From NCBI GenBank assembly GCA_030617125.1, contig JAUWWA010000142.1, forward strand, positions 1 to 5,755: 5,755 nucleotides of DNA. Reading direction: 5' to 3'. This stretch comes from Pirellulales bacterium (lineage in GTDB: Bacteria; Planctomycetota; Planctomycetia; Pirellulales; Thermoguttaceae). Made by a program: the position numbers and the translations under genes. A model generated the notes under the pieces. It saw nothing but the letters and a program-made list of their open reading frames with translations. It was not told the DNA's origin and ran no database searches. Position 1 is the first letter of the stretch, and the number at the start of each line of letters is the position of its first letter. Positions 1 to 5,682 of this stretch are shown one piece after another.

Positions 1-1
1 A

Positions 2-1042
2 GACGAGCCAGGCATGGACGAGCCTTGGCGCGGTGCCCAACCGCCGAGGCCGCGGTCGGGTGCCAAGACATACGGCGACTCCCTGATGGAGGAATTTCCG
101 AAGTATTGGTTGTTCCGATTCTTCGACTTTTCCGTCGAGCCCGGCAGACAGTATCGCTATCGCGTTCGCCTGGTACTGAATAACCCGAACCACGACGTGG
201 ATGACCGCTACTTGAGCGAGCTTGTGCGAGCTAAGAAACAGGAAATCGAGCAGGCAGCGAAGAAGGCCGAGGATGAAGGCAACAAACGCCAAGCCATGTC
301 GATCCGTCGCCGGTGGCAACAGCTTGAAAGCGAATGGTCCGAACCAACCGACATGGTTTCCGTGCCGCGCGATACGAAGATGCTGGTGGTTTCGGTCACC
401 CCGCGCACGGGACGCGCTCCTTCAGCGAGCGTGATGATGATTACCTGGGTCGAAAGCCACGGCAGGGAAGCCTACACCAAGACATCCTTTGCCGTCGTTC
501 GAGGGACGGTCGCCAACTTCCCCGGACGCGAGTTCCCTCCCGAAAAGGCAGTCAAGAAGAAAAAGAAAAAGAAAAAGACAGCCTTCGACGAGGGCGAGGA
601 TTTTCCGTTGCTGGGGATGTTCAGGGGCATGGCGGATGCGGGCGGCGTCATGAAAGACGTCATGAAAGACGTCATGAAAGTCGACTACCTCAGTGAGGCG
701 CTGGTGCTCGACATGTGGGGTGGCCAGCGGCTGTCCGGCGGCCGGCTGACCGCACCCGGTGAGGTCCTCCTGCTCACTCGCGAAGGATCGCTGGTTGTGC
801 GCGAGGAACTCGACGACAAGGCCGAGTACGACGCGTACATCAAGCGAGTAGAGCCGGAGCCACGCGACGAGCAGTGGCGTTTCGGCCCCGGGATGAACGG
901 GCTCTTTCCGGGCGGCGTCGATCCCGACGCCATGCGGGGCATGAGGCTTGGTTTCCCCAAGAAGGCTGGTTCCCCCGGGAAGGCTGGTCCCCCCAAGAAG
1001 AAGCGTCCCAAGCGATCGCGGGCAAATAGGCGAGAAACGTGA
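2..1042 (+). CDS. Uncharacterised protein upstream of secretin, C-terminal part (5' end outside window)
   Basis: The frame is open from base 2 (Asp-Glu-Pro-Gly before the first Met at 14), so the gene almost certainly starts left of the window; 342 residues follow that Met. I do not recognise a named family. Residues 29-59 (numbered from Met at 14) form a beta-rich stretch, with 'FRFFDFSVEPGRQYRYRVRL' then 'NNPN', resembling the edge of an FN3/Ig-like fold. Residues 64-106 are a highly charged, probably coiled-coil helix, and 'WSEPTDMVSVP' resumes the beta fold. Eight lysines lie at 181-188, a triple VMKD-type repeat at 212-223, and a second beta-rich part at 225-265 ('GRLTAPGEVLLL', 'SLVVREELDD'). 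The tail, 311-342, is very basic with six-residue repeats. There are no cysteines and no membrane segment in the visible part. It lies 448 bases upstream of a secretin on the same strand, so an accessory role in the same envelope machine is plausible but is inference only. Confidence 0.85.
   Translation, partial: DEPGMDEPWRGAQPPRPRSGAKTYGDSLMEEFPKYWLFRFFDFSVEPGRQYRYRVRLVLNNPNHDVDDRYLSELVRAKKQEIEQAAKKAEDEGNKRQAMSIRRRWQQLESEWSEPTDMVSVPRDTKMLVVSVTPRTGRAPSASVMMITWVESHGREAYTKTSFAVVRGTVANFPGREFPPEKAVKKKKKKKKTAFDEGEDFPLLGMFRGMADAGGVMKDVMKDVMKVDYLSEALVLDMWGGQRLSGGRLTAPGEVLLLTREGSLVVREELDDKAEYDAYIKRVEPEPRDEQWRFGPGMNGLFPGGVDPDAMRGMRLGFPKKAGSPGKAGPPKKKRPKRSRANRRET
554..577 (+). repeat. A-rich poly-lysine codon run
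   Basis: Eight consecutive AAG/AAA codons give residues Lys181-Lys188 of the upstream protein. The run separates the FN3-like part from the C-terminal beta part and is probably an exposed, charged linker. Long A/G runs like this are prone to length change by polymerase slippage. Confidence 0.8.
647..682 (+). repeat. Three tandem 12-bp units in the upstream gene
   Basis: The unit GTCATGAAAGAC occurs at 647-658 and 659-670, and once more at 671-682 with one change (A to T at the 11th base). It keeps frame and encodes V-M-K-D, V-M-K-D, V-M-K-V (residues 212-223). The two perfect copies point to recent in-frame duplication. Confidence 0.9.
944..997 (+). repeat. Three 18-bp units coding a basic Gly/Pro tail repeat
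   Basis: The translation reads RLGFPK, KAGSPG, KAGPPK in consecutive six-residue steps (residues 311-328). Units 962-979 and 980-997 both begin AAGGCTGGT and continue with a C-rich half; the unit at 944-961 is a diverged copy. The repeat leads into a Lys/Arg-rich terminus (KKKRPKRSR), so the protein ends in a disordered, strongly positive tail. Confidence 0.7.
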
Positions 1043-1169
1043 GAGAAGGGGAAAGATAAAGAAAGCCGGGAGGGAAAATCAAGATAGTTAGATGTTCCTT
1101 CCTTCTTCCTTTTTCTTTCTTCTCTGTTTCGCCTCTCTTCCTTCGCCTTCCCCATCCGCCCTTCTGTCT
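1041..1169. other. Purine-rich to pyrimidine-rich strand switch after the upstream gene
   Basis: Bases 1041-1078 contain only three pyrimidines in 38. Bases 1095-1125 are 31 uninterrupted pyrimidines, and 1095-1169 as a whole contain six purines in 75. The purine arm (about 1045-1065) can pair imperfectly with about 1107-1127 of the pyrimidine arm: GAGAAG and an AAAGA-AAAG run match their complements with a bulge and two mismatches. The start of this gap therefore could act as a weak, extended terminator for the upstream gene, or as an unusual DNA structure. No gene is seen in 1043-1490. Confidence 0.5.
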
Positions 1170-1241
1170 TGCCGCGCCGCCCGAGGAAGGCCGGTTGCCT
1201 GGTGAAACCTCCCCCAGAGGTGAATTTGCCCGGAAATGACC

Positions 1242-1270
1242 TTGACCCAGACACTTCGTCGCGGTATCTA
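1242..1270 (+). promoter_or_regulatory. Possible sigma70-type promoter for the secretin gene
   Basis: TTGACC at 1242-1247 matches five of six -35 consensus bases and is followed, after exactly 17 bases, by TATCTA at 1265-1270, a poor -10 element (three of six bases). If used, transcription would start near 1277 and give a leader of about 214 bases before the GTG start. The large gap from the upstream gene supports a promoter somewhere here. The weak -10 and poor knowledge of planctomycete promoters keep this tentative. Confidence 0.3.
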
Positions 1271-1276
1271 GCGGCT

Positions 1277-1299
1277 CTCTTCTGCGGATTTCCGAAGAG
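1277..1299 (+). other. Small hairpin at the predicted transcript start
   Basis: CTCTTC (1277-1282) pairs perfectly with GAAGAG (1294-1299) around an 11-base loop. It lies directly after the candidate -10 element, so it would be the first structure of the leader RNA. No T-run follows, so it is not a terminator. Confidence 0.3.
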
Positions 1300-1326
1300 C
1301 TACTCGAAAAATCTCATCACTTCACG

Positions 1327-1382
1327 TGCATTTTGCGGGCAGGACGGTATGCCGGCGGGATGCGATTTTGTAGGCGGTACGG
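1327..1382 (+). repeat. Imperfect direct repeat in the secretin leader
   Basis: The copy at 1327-1347 (TGCATTTTGCGGGCAGGACGG is its 21-base form) is echoed at 1361-1382. Aligned with three one-base gaps, 18 positions agree: TGC, ATTTTG, GGC, GG and ACGG appear in the same order. The copies start 34 bases apart, about three helical turns, which would suit a protein bound to one DNA face, but it could also be chance in a GC-rich region. Confidence 0.35.
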
Positions 1383-1431
1383 GACACAAGCATTCTCGGG
1401 GCGCCTATACGTACGAAGAGAGAAGGACTCG

Positions 1432-1490
1432 GAGATTACCTTCAACCGACTCGGCTTCAGCGAGCCTTTGCGAATCTCAAAAGGAGAGAT
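1432..1490 (+). promoter_or_regulatory. Leader segment with two alternative pairings near the ribosome binding site
   Basis: AATCTC at 1473-1478 is a perfect complement of GAGATT at 1432-1437 (six pairs, 35-base loop holding a small GGCT/AGCC stem). Its ATCTC part (1474-1478) is also a perfect complement of GAGAT at 1486-1490, which would place AAGGA of the ribosome binding site in a seven-base loop. The two pairings exclude each other. This is a structural possibility seen by eye, not a folded energy prediction. Confidence 0.3.
1481..1486 (+). promoter_or_regulatory. Ribosome binding site of the secretin gene
   Basis: AAGGAG is a good Shine-Dalgarno match. It leaves four bases to GTG at 1491 and seven to TTG at 1494. 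The spacing slightly favours TTG, although GTG is the stronger initiation codon. Either choice changes the signal peptide by one residue only. Confidence 0.75.
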
Positions 1491-4400
1491 GTGTTGAAAA
1501 CAATCGCACGAACATATACGTATACCGGCGTTGCTGTTGTTGCATGGTGCCTCTTGGCCGGGGACGCCTTGGCTGGGCCACCCGTCGCGGCGACCGACGT
1601 GCTGATCACGACGGCGAGCATCGCGCAAGCCGGCCGCAGTGACACGAACAGCAAGGACGCGCGCAAAGAAGCGGCGAAGTACCTTCGCCGCGCCCGACAG
1701 GCCATGGCGGAAAACGATCTCGAAGCGGCTGATGCATTGATTTCCAAGGCCGAAGCGGTCAAAGCGCGGTACGGCATTTTCTATGTCGGCGACACGCCGA
1801 AGAAGGCGCGCAAGGATCTCCAGCGAAAGCGCGGGGCGGCCAGAAAGTCGCCTACGCCGCCGAGTAAGCGGTTTGCCCCCAACCTTATGAAGAAAGCGCC
1901 CGCCCCGAAAACGGATCCCTTTGCCGTACGGAAAACGGGTTCGCCGAGCGATGTGTACCGCTTTGGCAGCAGCCAGGATATGCCTTCCGTGGCAGCCGGT
2001 TTCCCGAAGTCGACCGAAGTTACCGTATTGCCACCAGTCGGATCACACGCTCCGGCCGGGTCCGATCGTTCCTCGACTTCGCTATCGCCTTTTGGACGCA
2101 AGCTGTCGGAAGCACCACCGGCCATGGACGATCTCCCACTGCCGGCCGTCTTGAGGCCGGGCCAAACCATGGCCTCATCTCCACGCGCCGTCGCGCCGCC
2201 ATCGAGTCCACGCGCCGTCGCGCCGCCATCGAGTCCACGCGCCGTCGCGCCGCCGTCGAGTCCACGCGCCGCCGCGCCGCCGTCGAGCGATTCGGCGTCG
2301 TTGGTGGCCAGGCAACGGGTCGTTGAGTTGACCCGACAGGCCCGCGCCGCACTCAATGCCGGGCAATTCGATCGCGCGGAAGCCCTGGCGCGAGAGGCCG
2401 AGGAGCTTCGCGTTCCCGAGACGGCCTTCGCGCCGGGTGAGGACCGTCCCGGCTTGGTGCTGCTGGATATTCGCGTTGCCGGCCAGAGGAATTCGTCCCA
2501 AGCCGTATCGCCGGATGGTCGGGCAGTCACCGCGGCGACGGGTGTCGCGCCGTTCAATCGAACGGCCTCACATGCGATCTACCATCCGTGGAACGATCCG
2601 ACGCGAAACATACTGGCTGCCGCCGGGCAGCCGATCGTTCGCCAGGACCCCCGCCAACTCGACTTCGCGCAACGAGACCCTAGGCCGGCGCCCATTCCGA
2701 ACCATCCTGCCGCGCCGCTGGCGACCGATCTTGCCGGGCCGGCTCCGCCCGGTCGCCCCGGGCCGATTCCGATCCCGCCGCAGACGAGTACGGCGTTGTC
2801 GCTGTTCAGACAGGGCGAGGAGGCCTTGAAGGCCCACGACGCGACACAGGCATATCAGCTATTCCAACGTGCCGCCGCGAACATGAACCAACTGGATGCA
2901 ATCACCGCCCGAAGGCTTCAGGAGTATCTGCAAATGCTTTCGGTCCGGAGCAATAAAAAGGCACCGACAAGTCCGGCCGGCTCGGTGGCCGACGAAGCGG
3001 CGGCCAGGCAGAACGCCTTGATGGCCCAACTACTGGCCGACGTCGCCAACCAGGAGGCTAAGGCCAAGGCGATGTTGGCCGAAGACCCACAAGGCGCCAT
3101 AAGGTTACTCGAGGAAGCCCGCGCCAAGATCGAGAAAGCCGCCCTGGAGCCGTCCGTCCGCCAGCGATTGTTGGTGCGAATCGATCGCGCGTTCAACGGC
3201 GCCCAGCAATACATCGAGCAACATCGCCCGTTGATCGAGTTGAAGGAGAACAACGAACGCACCCGTGATGAAATTCGGCGCGAACAACGCCTGAAACTCG
3301 AGAATCAGGAGAAGCTCGCGATTCTGGTCGACGAGTTCCAGAAAGCGGTCGACGAAGAACGCTATGTCCACGCTGCGGTTGTCGCCAAGCGGGCGAGGGA
3401 GCTGGCGCCGAGCGAGCCGGTCGTGATCAACATGAACTGGTTGTGGAAGTTCCTTCAACGCAAGGCGGCCAACGACGCGCTCATCGCGCGGAAGGAAGGA
3501 GGATTTCTCGACGCCATGAGAGCCGTCGATATTGCGGGGATTGCCTTTGACGACTATCAACCGTACCGGTTTCCGGATGCCAAGATCTGGGCAGGATACA
3601 CCACGGACCGCAAGAAATGGCTCGAGCGCGGCCGTTGGCGCACCAAGCGCGAGATCGAGATCGAGCAGAAGCTCAAGACCCCCGTTTCTCTCTCGTTCAA
3701 CAACGAGCCGCTGAGCAACGTGCTCGACCAGCTCGCCCGGCTGGCTGCGGTGAACCTGTTCCTCGATCCGCAGGGGCTTGCCGAGGAAGGCGTCAGCAGC
3801 AACACGCCGGTGAACATCGAGGTCCGGCAGGAAATCATGCTCAAGAGCGCGCTGAACCTGATCCTCGAACCGCTCCGCCTAAGCTACGTCGTCAAGGACG
3901 AGGTGCTGAAGATCACCAGTGAACAAATGCGCGACGGCGAGGTGTACACGGTTAGCTACAACGTGGCCGACCTGGTCATACCGATCCCGAACTTCCGCCC
4001 AAGCACGAACATGGGACTCGCCGGCGCGTATCATAACGCGCTGAGGAACGTCGGCTTCGGCGGCGCCGGACAGTGGGGTGGCGGCGCCGGGCCGCTCGCC
4101 GTGCTGGCCAGCAACGACGGCCGGATGAACAGCGGCGCAATCAACCCCGAGTTGTTGGCCCAAGTGTCGCGCAGCGGCAGCGCCGGCATGACCGGGATGC
4201 CGATGGGATTCGGCCCCGGCGGGCTCGGCGGCGGCGCCCAGGCCGACTTCGACAGCCTCACCGACTTGATTATCGCGACCATCCAGCCGACCACCTGGGA
4301 TGACGCCGGCGGCGTGGGGTCCATCGAAGGATTTGAAATCAACCTCAGCCTCGTGGTCAGCCAAACCCAGGACGTCCACGAGGAGATTGCCGACCTGCTC

Positions 4401-5480
4401 GTCCAGTTGCGCAAGTTGCAGGACCTCCAGGTCACGATCGAGGTCCGCTTCATCACGCTCAACGATAACTTCTTCGAGCGGATCGGCGTGGACTTCGATT
4501 TCGACATCGACGACAACATCGACCGGCCCTTCCAGGTCTGGGGCCGGAAGATCGAGGACGACGGTGCAGTAGACGTCGAGCCTGACCGCGACGTCCGCGA
4601 CGTCGACGGCGACCGAAGCGTCAAGGTCGGCCTGGCGGCCCCCGGCGTGTTCTCGGCCGACCTGGACATTCCGTTCTCGCAGAACAGCTTCGGGCTGGCC
4701 ATACCGCAATTCGGCGGGTTCGACGCATCGGCCGGCGCGTCACTCGGGTTCGCCATTCTCAGCGACATCGAAGCGTTCTTCTTCATCAATGCCGCCCATG
4801 GCGACCGCCGCAGCAACGTGCTTCAGGCGCCCAAGGTCACGCTGTTCAACGGCCAACAAGCGTTTGTTTCCGATACCTCGCAGAGTCCGTTCGTTATCAG
4901 CGTGATTCCCGTCGTCGGCGATTTCGCCGCCGCGCAACAGCCGGTTATCGTGGTTCTGACCGAAGGTACGTTCATGACCGTCCAGGCCGTAGTTTCGCAC
5001 GACAAGCGATTCGTCCGCTTGACCGTGGTGCCCTTCTTCAGCAAGATCGAAGAGGTCAAGACGTTCCAGTTCGAAGGCGGAACAACCACGACGACCGACA
5101 CGTCGGTCGACAACGAAGGTTGGATCAACTTGGGCGATGCCGACGACCCTGATTGGCGAAGGACCAACGACAGCAACGCCAACGACAACACCGTCACGAC
5201 GCGAGGCACGACCGTCCAGTTGCCGACCTTCTCATTCGTGACCGTCACGACGACCGTGAGCGTGCCCGACGGCGGCACGGTGCTCTTAGGCGGCATCAAG
5301 CGCCTCAGCGAAGGCCGGAACGAGTTCGGCACGCCGATCCTCAACAAGATTCCCTACATCAACCGGCTGTTCAAGAACGTCGGCATCGGCCGCGAAACGC
5401 AAAGCCTAATGATGATGGTCACGCCGCGGATCATCATCCAGGAGGAGGAGGAAGAGAAGCTGGGTATTCTTCCTCCGTAG
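1491..5480 (+). CDS. Long planctomycete-type secretin (type II secretion / type IV pilus outer-membrane ring protein)
   Basis: 1329 residues, GTG start (TTG at 1494 is an alternative). Residues 1-28 are a signal peptide: LKTIAR, a hydrophobic VAVVAWCLLAG core, and cleavage after ALA. Residues 56-700 are helical, TPR-like hairpins (about 63-95, 279-308, 436-484, 524-576 and 613-665) joined by Pro/Ala-rich linkers. Residues 724-809 look like the STN/N0 domain ('VSLSFNNEPLSNVLDQLARL', then 'LRLSYVVKDEVLKITS'). Residues 817-976 are one N1-like domain carrying a Gly-rich insertion at about 834-916. Residues 977-1313 form the secretin core: 'VTIEVRFI', 'SNVLQAPKVTLFNGQQAFVS', 'SVPDGGTVLLGG' and the gate-region signature 'TPILNKIPYINRLF', ending 'MMMVTPRIII' and a Glu-run. 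Known secretins form multimeric outer-membrane channels. Classical GspD is about 650-700 residues with N0-N3; here one N1-like domain is seen, no S-domain, and the N-terminus is hugely extended. The mature protein has no cysteine. Whether it serves secretion or pili cannot be told. Confidence 0.93.
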   Translation: MLKTIARTYTYTGVAVVAWCLLAGDALAGPPVAATDVLITTASIAQAGRSDTNSKDARKEAAKYLRRARQAMAENDLEAADALISKAEAVKARYGIFYVGDTPKKARKDLQRKRGAARKSPTPPSKRFAPNLMKKAPAPKTDPFAVRKTGSPSDVYRFGSSQDMPSVAAGFPKSTEVTVLPPVGSHAPAGSDRSSTSLSPFGRKLSEAPPAMDDLPLPAVLRPGQTMASSPRAVAPPSSPRAVAPPSSPRAVAPPSSPRAAAPPSSDSASLVARQRVVELTRQARAALNAGQFDRAEALAREAEELRVPETAFAPGEDRPGLVLLDIRVAGQRNSSQAVSPDGRAVTAATGVAPFNRTASHAIYHPWNDPTRNILAAAGQPIVRQDPRQLDFAQRDPRPAPIPNHPAAPLATDLAGPAPPGRPGPIPIPPQTSTALSLFRQGEEALKAHDATQAYQLFQRAAANMNQLDAITARRLQEYLQMLSVRSNKKAPTSPAGSVADEAAARQNALMAQLLADVANQEAKAKAMLAEDPQGAIRLLEEARAKIEKAALEPSVRQRLLVRIDRAFNGAQQYIEQHRPLIELKENNERTRDEIRREQRLKLENQEKLAILVDEFQKAVDEERYVHAAVVAKRARELAPSEPVVINMNWLWKFLQRKAANDALIARKEGGFLDAMRAVDIAGIAFDDYQPYRFPDAKIWAGYTTDRKKWLERGRWRTKREIEIEQKLKTPVSLSFNNEPLSNVLDQLARLAAVNLFLDPQGLAEEGVSSNTPVNIEVRQEIMLKSALNLILEPLRLSYVVKDEVLKITSEQMRDGEVYTVSYNVADLVIPIPNFRPSTNMGLAGAYHNALRNVGFGGAGQWGGGAGPLAVLASNDGRMNSGAINPELLAQVSRSGSAGMTGMPMGFGPGGLGGGAQADFDSLTDLIIATIQPTTWDDAGGVGSIEGFEINLSLVVSQTQDVHEEIADLLVQLRKLQDLQVTIEVRFITLNDNFFERIGVDFDFDIDDNIDRPFQVWGRKIEDDGAVDVEPDRDVRDVDGDRSVKVGLAAPGVFSADLDIPFSQNSFGLAIPQFGGFDASAGASLGFAILSDIEAFFFINAAHGDRRSNVLQAPKVTLFNGQQAFVSDTSQSPFVISVIPVVGDFAAAQQPVIVVLTEGTFMTVQAVVSHDKRFVRLTVVPFFSKIEEVKTFQFEGGTTTTTDTSVDNEGWINLGDADDPDWRRTNDSNANDNTVTTRGTTVQLPTFSFVTVTTTVSVPDGGTVLLGGIKRLSEGRNEFGTPILNKIPYINRLFKNVGIGRETQSLMMMVTPRIIIQEEEEEKLGILPP
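2180..2287 (+). repeat. Four perfect-length 27-bp tandem repeats in the secretin gene
   Basis: Units lie at 2180-2206, 2207-2233, 2234-2260 and 2261-2287. They encode P-R-A-V-A-P-P-S-S four times (residues 231-266, Val to Ala in the last). Units 1 and 2 are identical. Unit 3 has one silent A-to-G change, and unit 4 has that change plus one T-to-C. The repeat forms a flexible Pro/Ala linker between the first and second helical modules. Confidence 0.97.
5447..5476 (+). other. Hairpin over the secretin stop region, with an SD-like GGA run
   Basis: GGAGGAAGA (5447-5455) pairs perfectly over nine bases with TCTTCCTCC (5468-5476), with a 12-base loop, two bases before the TAG stop. The left arm is the end of a GGAGGAGGAGG run (5441-5451) coding part of the Glu-run. 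No T-run follows, so it is not a terminator by itself. It may protect the 3' end or be a by-product of the acidic codons. Confidence 0.4.
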
Positions 5481-5533
5481 CCAAGCATCCCCCGTCGCGT
5501 CCCCCCTTCGACGCGGCACATATCCCTCCCTGG

Positions 5534-5576
5534 ACCGCCGCCAGTTTGCCCCCCGAACTGGCGACGGTTGTTTTTT
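5534..5576 (+). terminator. Intrinsic terminator of the secretin gene
   Basis: ACCG-C-CGCCAGTT (5534-5546) pairs with AACTGGCG-A-CGGT (5556-5568): twelve pairs and one C/A mismatch around a nine-base loop, followed at once by TTGTTTTTT. It lies 54 bases after the stop codon. The other strand lacks a T-run, so it works only for plus-strand transcripts. A smaller GC hairpin (5494-5500 with 5511-5517, seven pairs including one G-T) lies between the stop codon and this terminator. Confidence 0.9.
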
Positions 5577-5640
5577 GGGGATAGGGACTTGGGACTGGAG
5601 AATCGGAGATTCATCGGTGGGGACAGGTCAGGGCGGAGTT

Positions 5641-5682
5641 TCAAACCTCGGCCAGAGTCTCGATTTCTTCGATTAACAAGGC
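5641..5682 (-). other. In-frame continuation of the LamG tail after the stop codon
   Basis: Continuing in the same minus-strand frame after TGA (5685-5683), the codons at 5682-5644 give 'ALLIEEIETLAEV', then a second TGA at 5643-5641. With Arg in place of the first TGA the whole would read '...DEARIYN-R-ALLIEEIETLAEV', a textbook LamG domain end. A single change from CGA to TGA, seen as G to A at base 5685 on the plus strand, explains it. The alternatives are a sequencing error or stop readthrough. Confidence 0.7.

Noticed and set aside
553..577. Programmed frameshift at the poly-Lys codons
   Set aside because: The in-frame heptamer is G AAA AAG, not the efficient A AAA AAG, and the shifted frame yields only an Arg/Gly/His-rich tail ending at 696.
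685..1254. Antisense frame of 189 codons spanning the end of the upstream gene and the gap
   Set aside because: It is low complexity (Arg/Ser-rich, Lys/Glu-rich where it crosses the pyrimidine tract), with no domain and no start context.
1318..1405. Cyclic-di-GMP riboswitch in the leader
   Set aside because: I looked for the conserved GEMM core blocks and found only loose G-rich resemblance, without the required motif order.
1539..1551. Lipoprotein signal at Cys20 of the secretin
   Set aside because: The residue before Cys is Trp (V-A-W-C), which breaks the lipobox; a standard signal peptidase site after Ala28 fits better.
1169..1642. Open plus-strand frame of 157 codons crossing the gap and the secretin start
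   Set aside because: It overlaps the well-supported secretin start by about 150 bases, has no ribosome binding site, and its product is Cys/Arg-rich with no recognisable domain.
1781..2557. Antisense frame of 258 codons over the secretin repeats
   Set aside because: It is a by-product of GC-rich codons and of the 27-bp repeats, which stay open in several frames; the plus-strand secretin is clearly the real gene.
3879..4816. Long antisense frames under the secretin N1 and core domains
   Set aside because: They are mirror images of GC-rich coding sequence with low-complexity, charged translations and no domain signatures.
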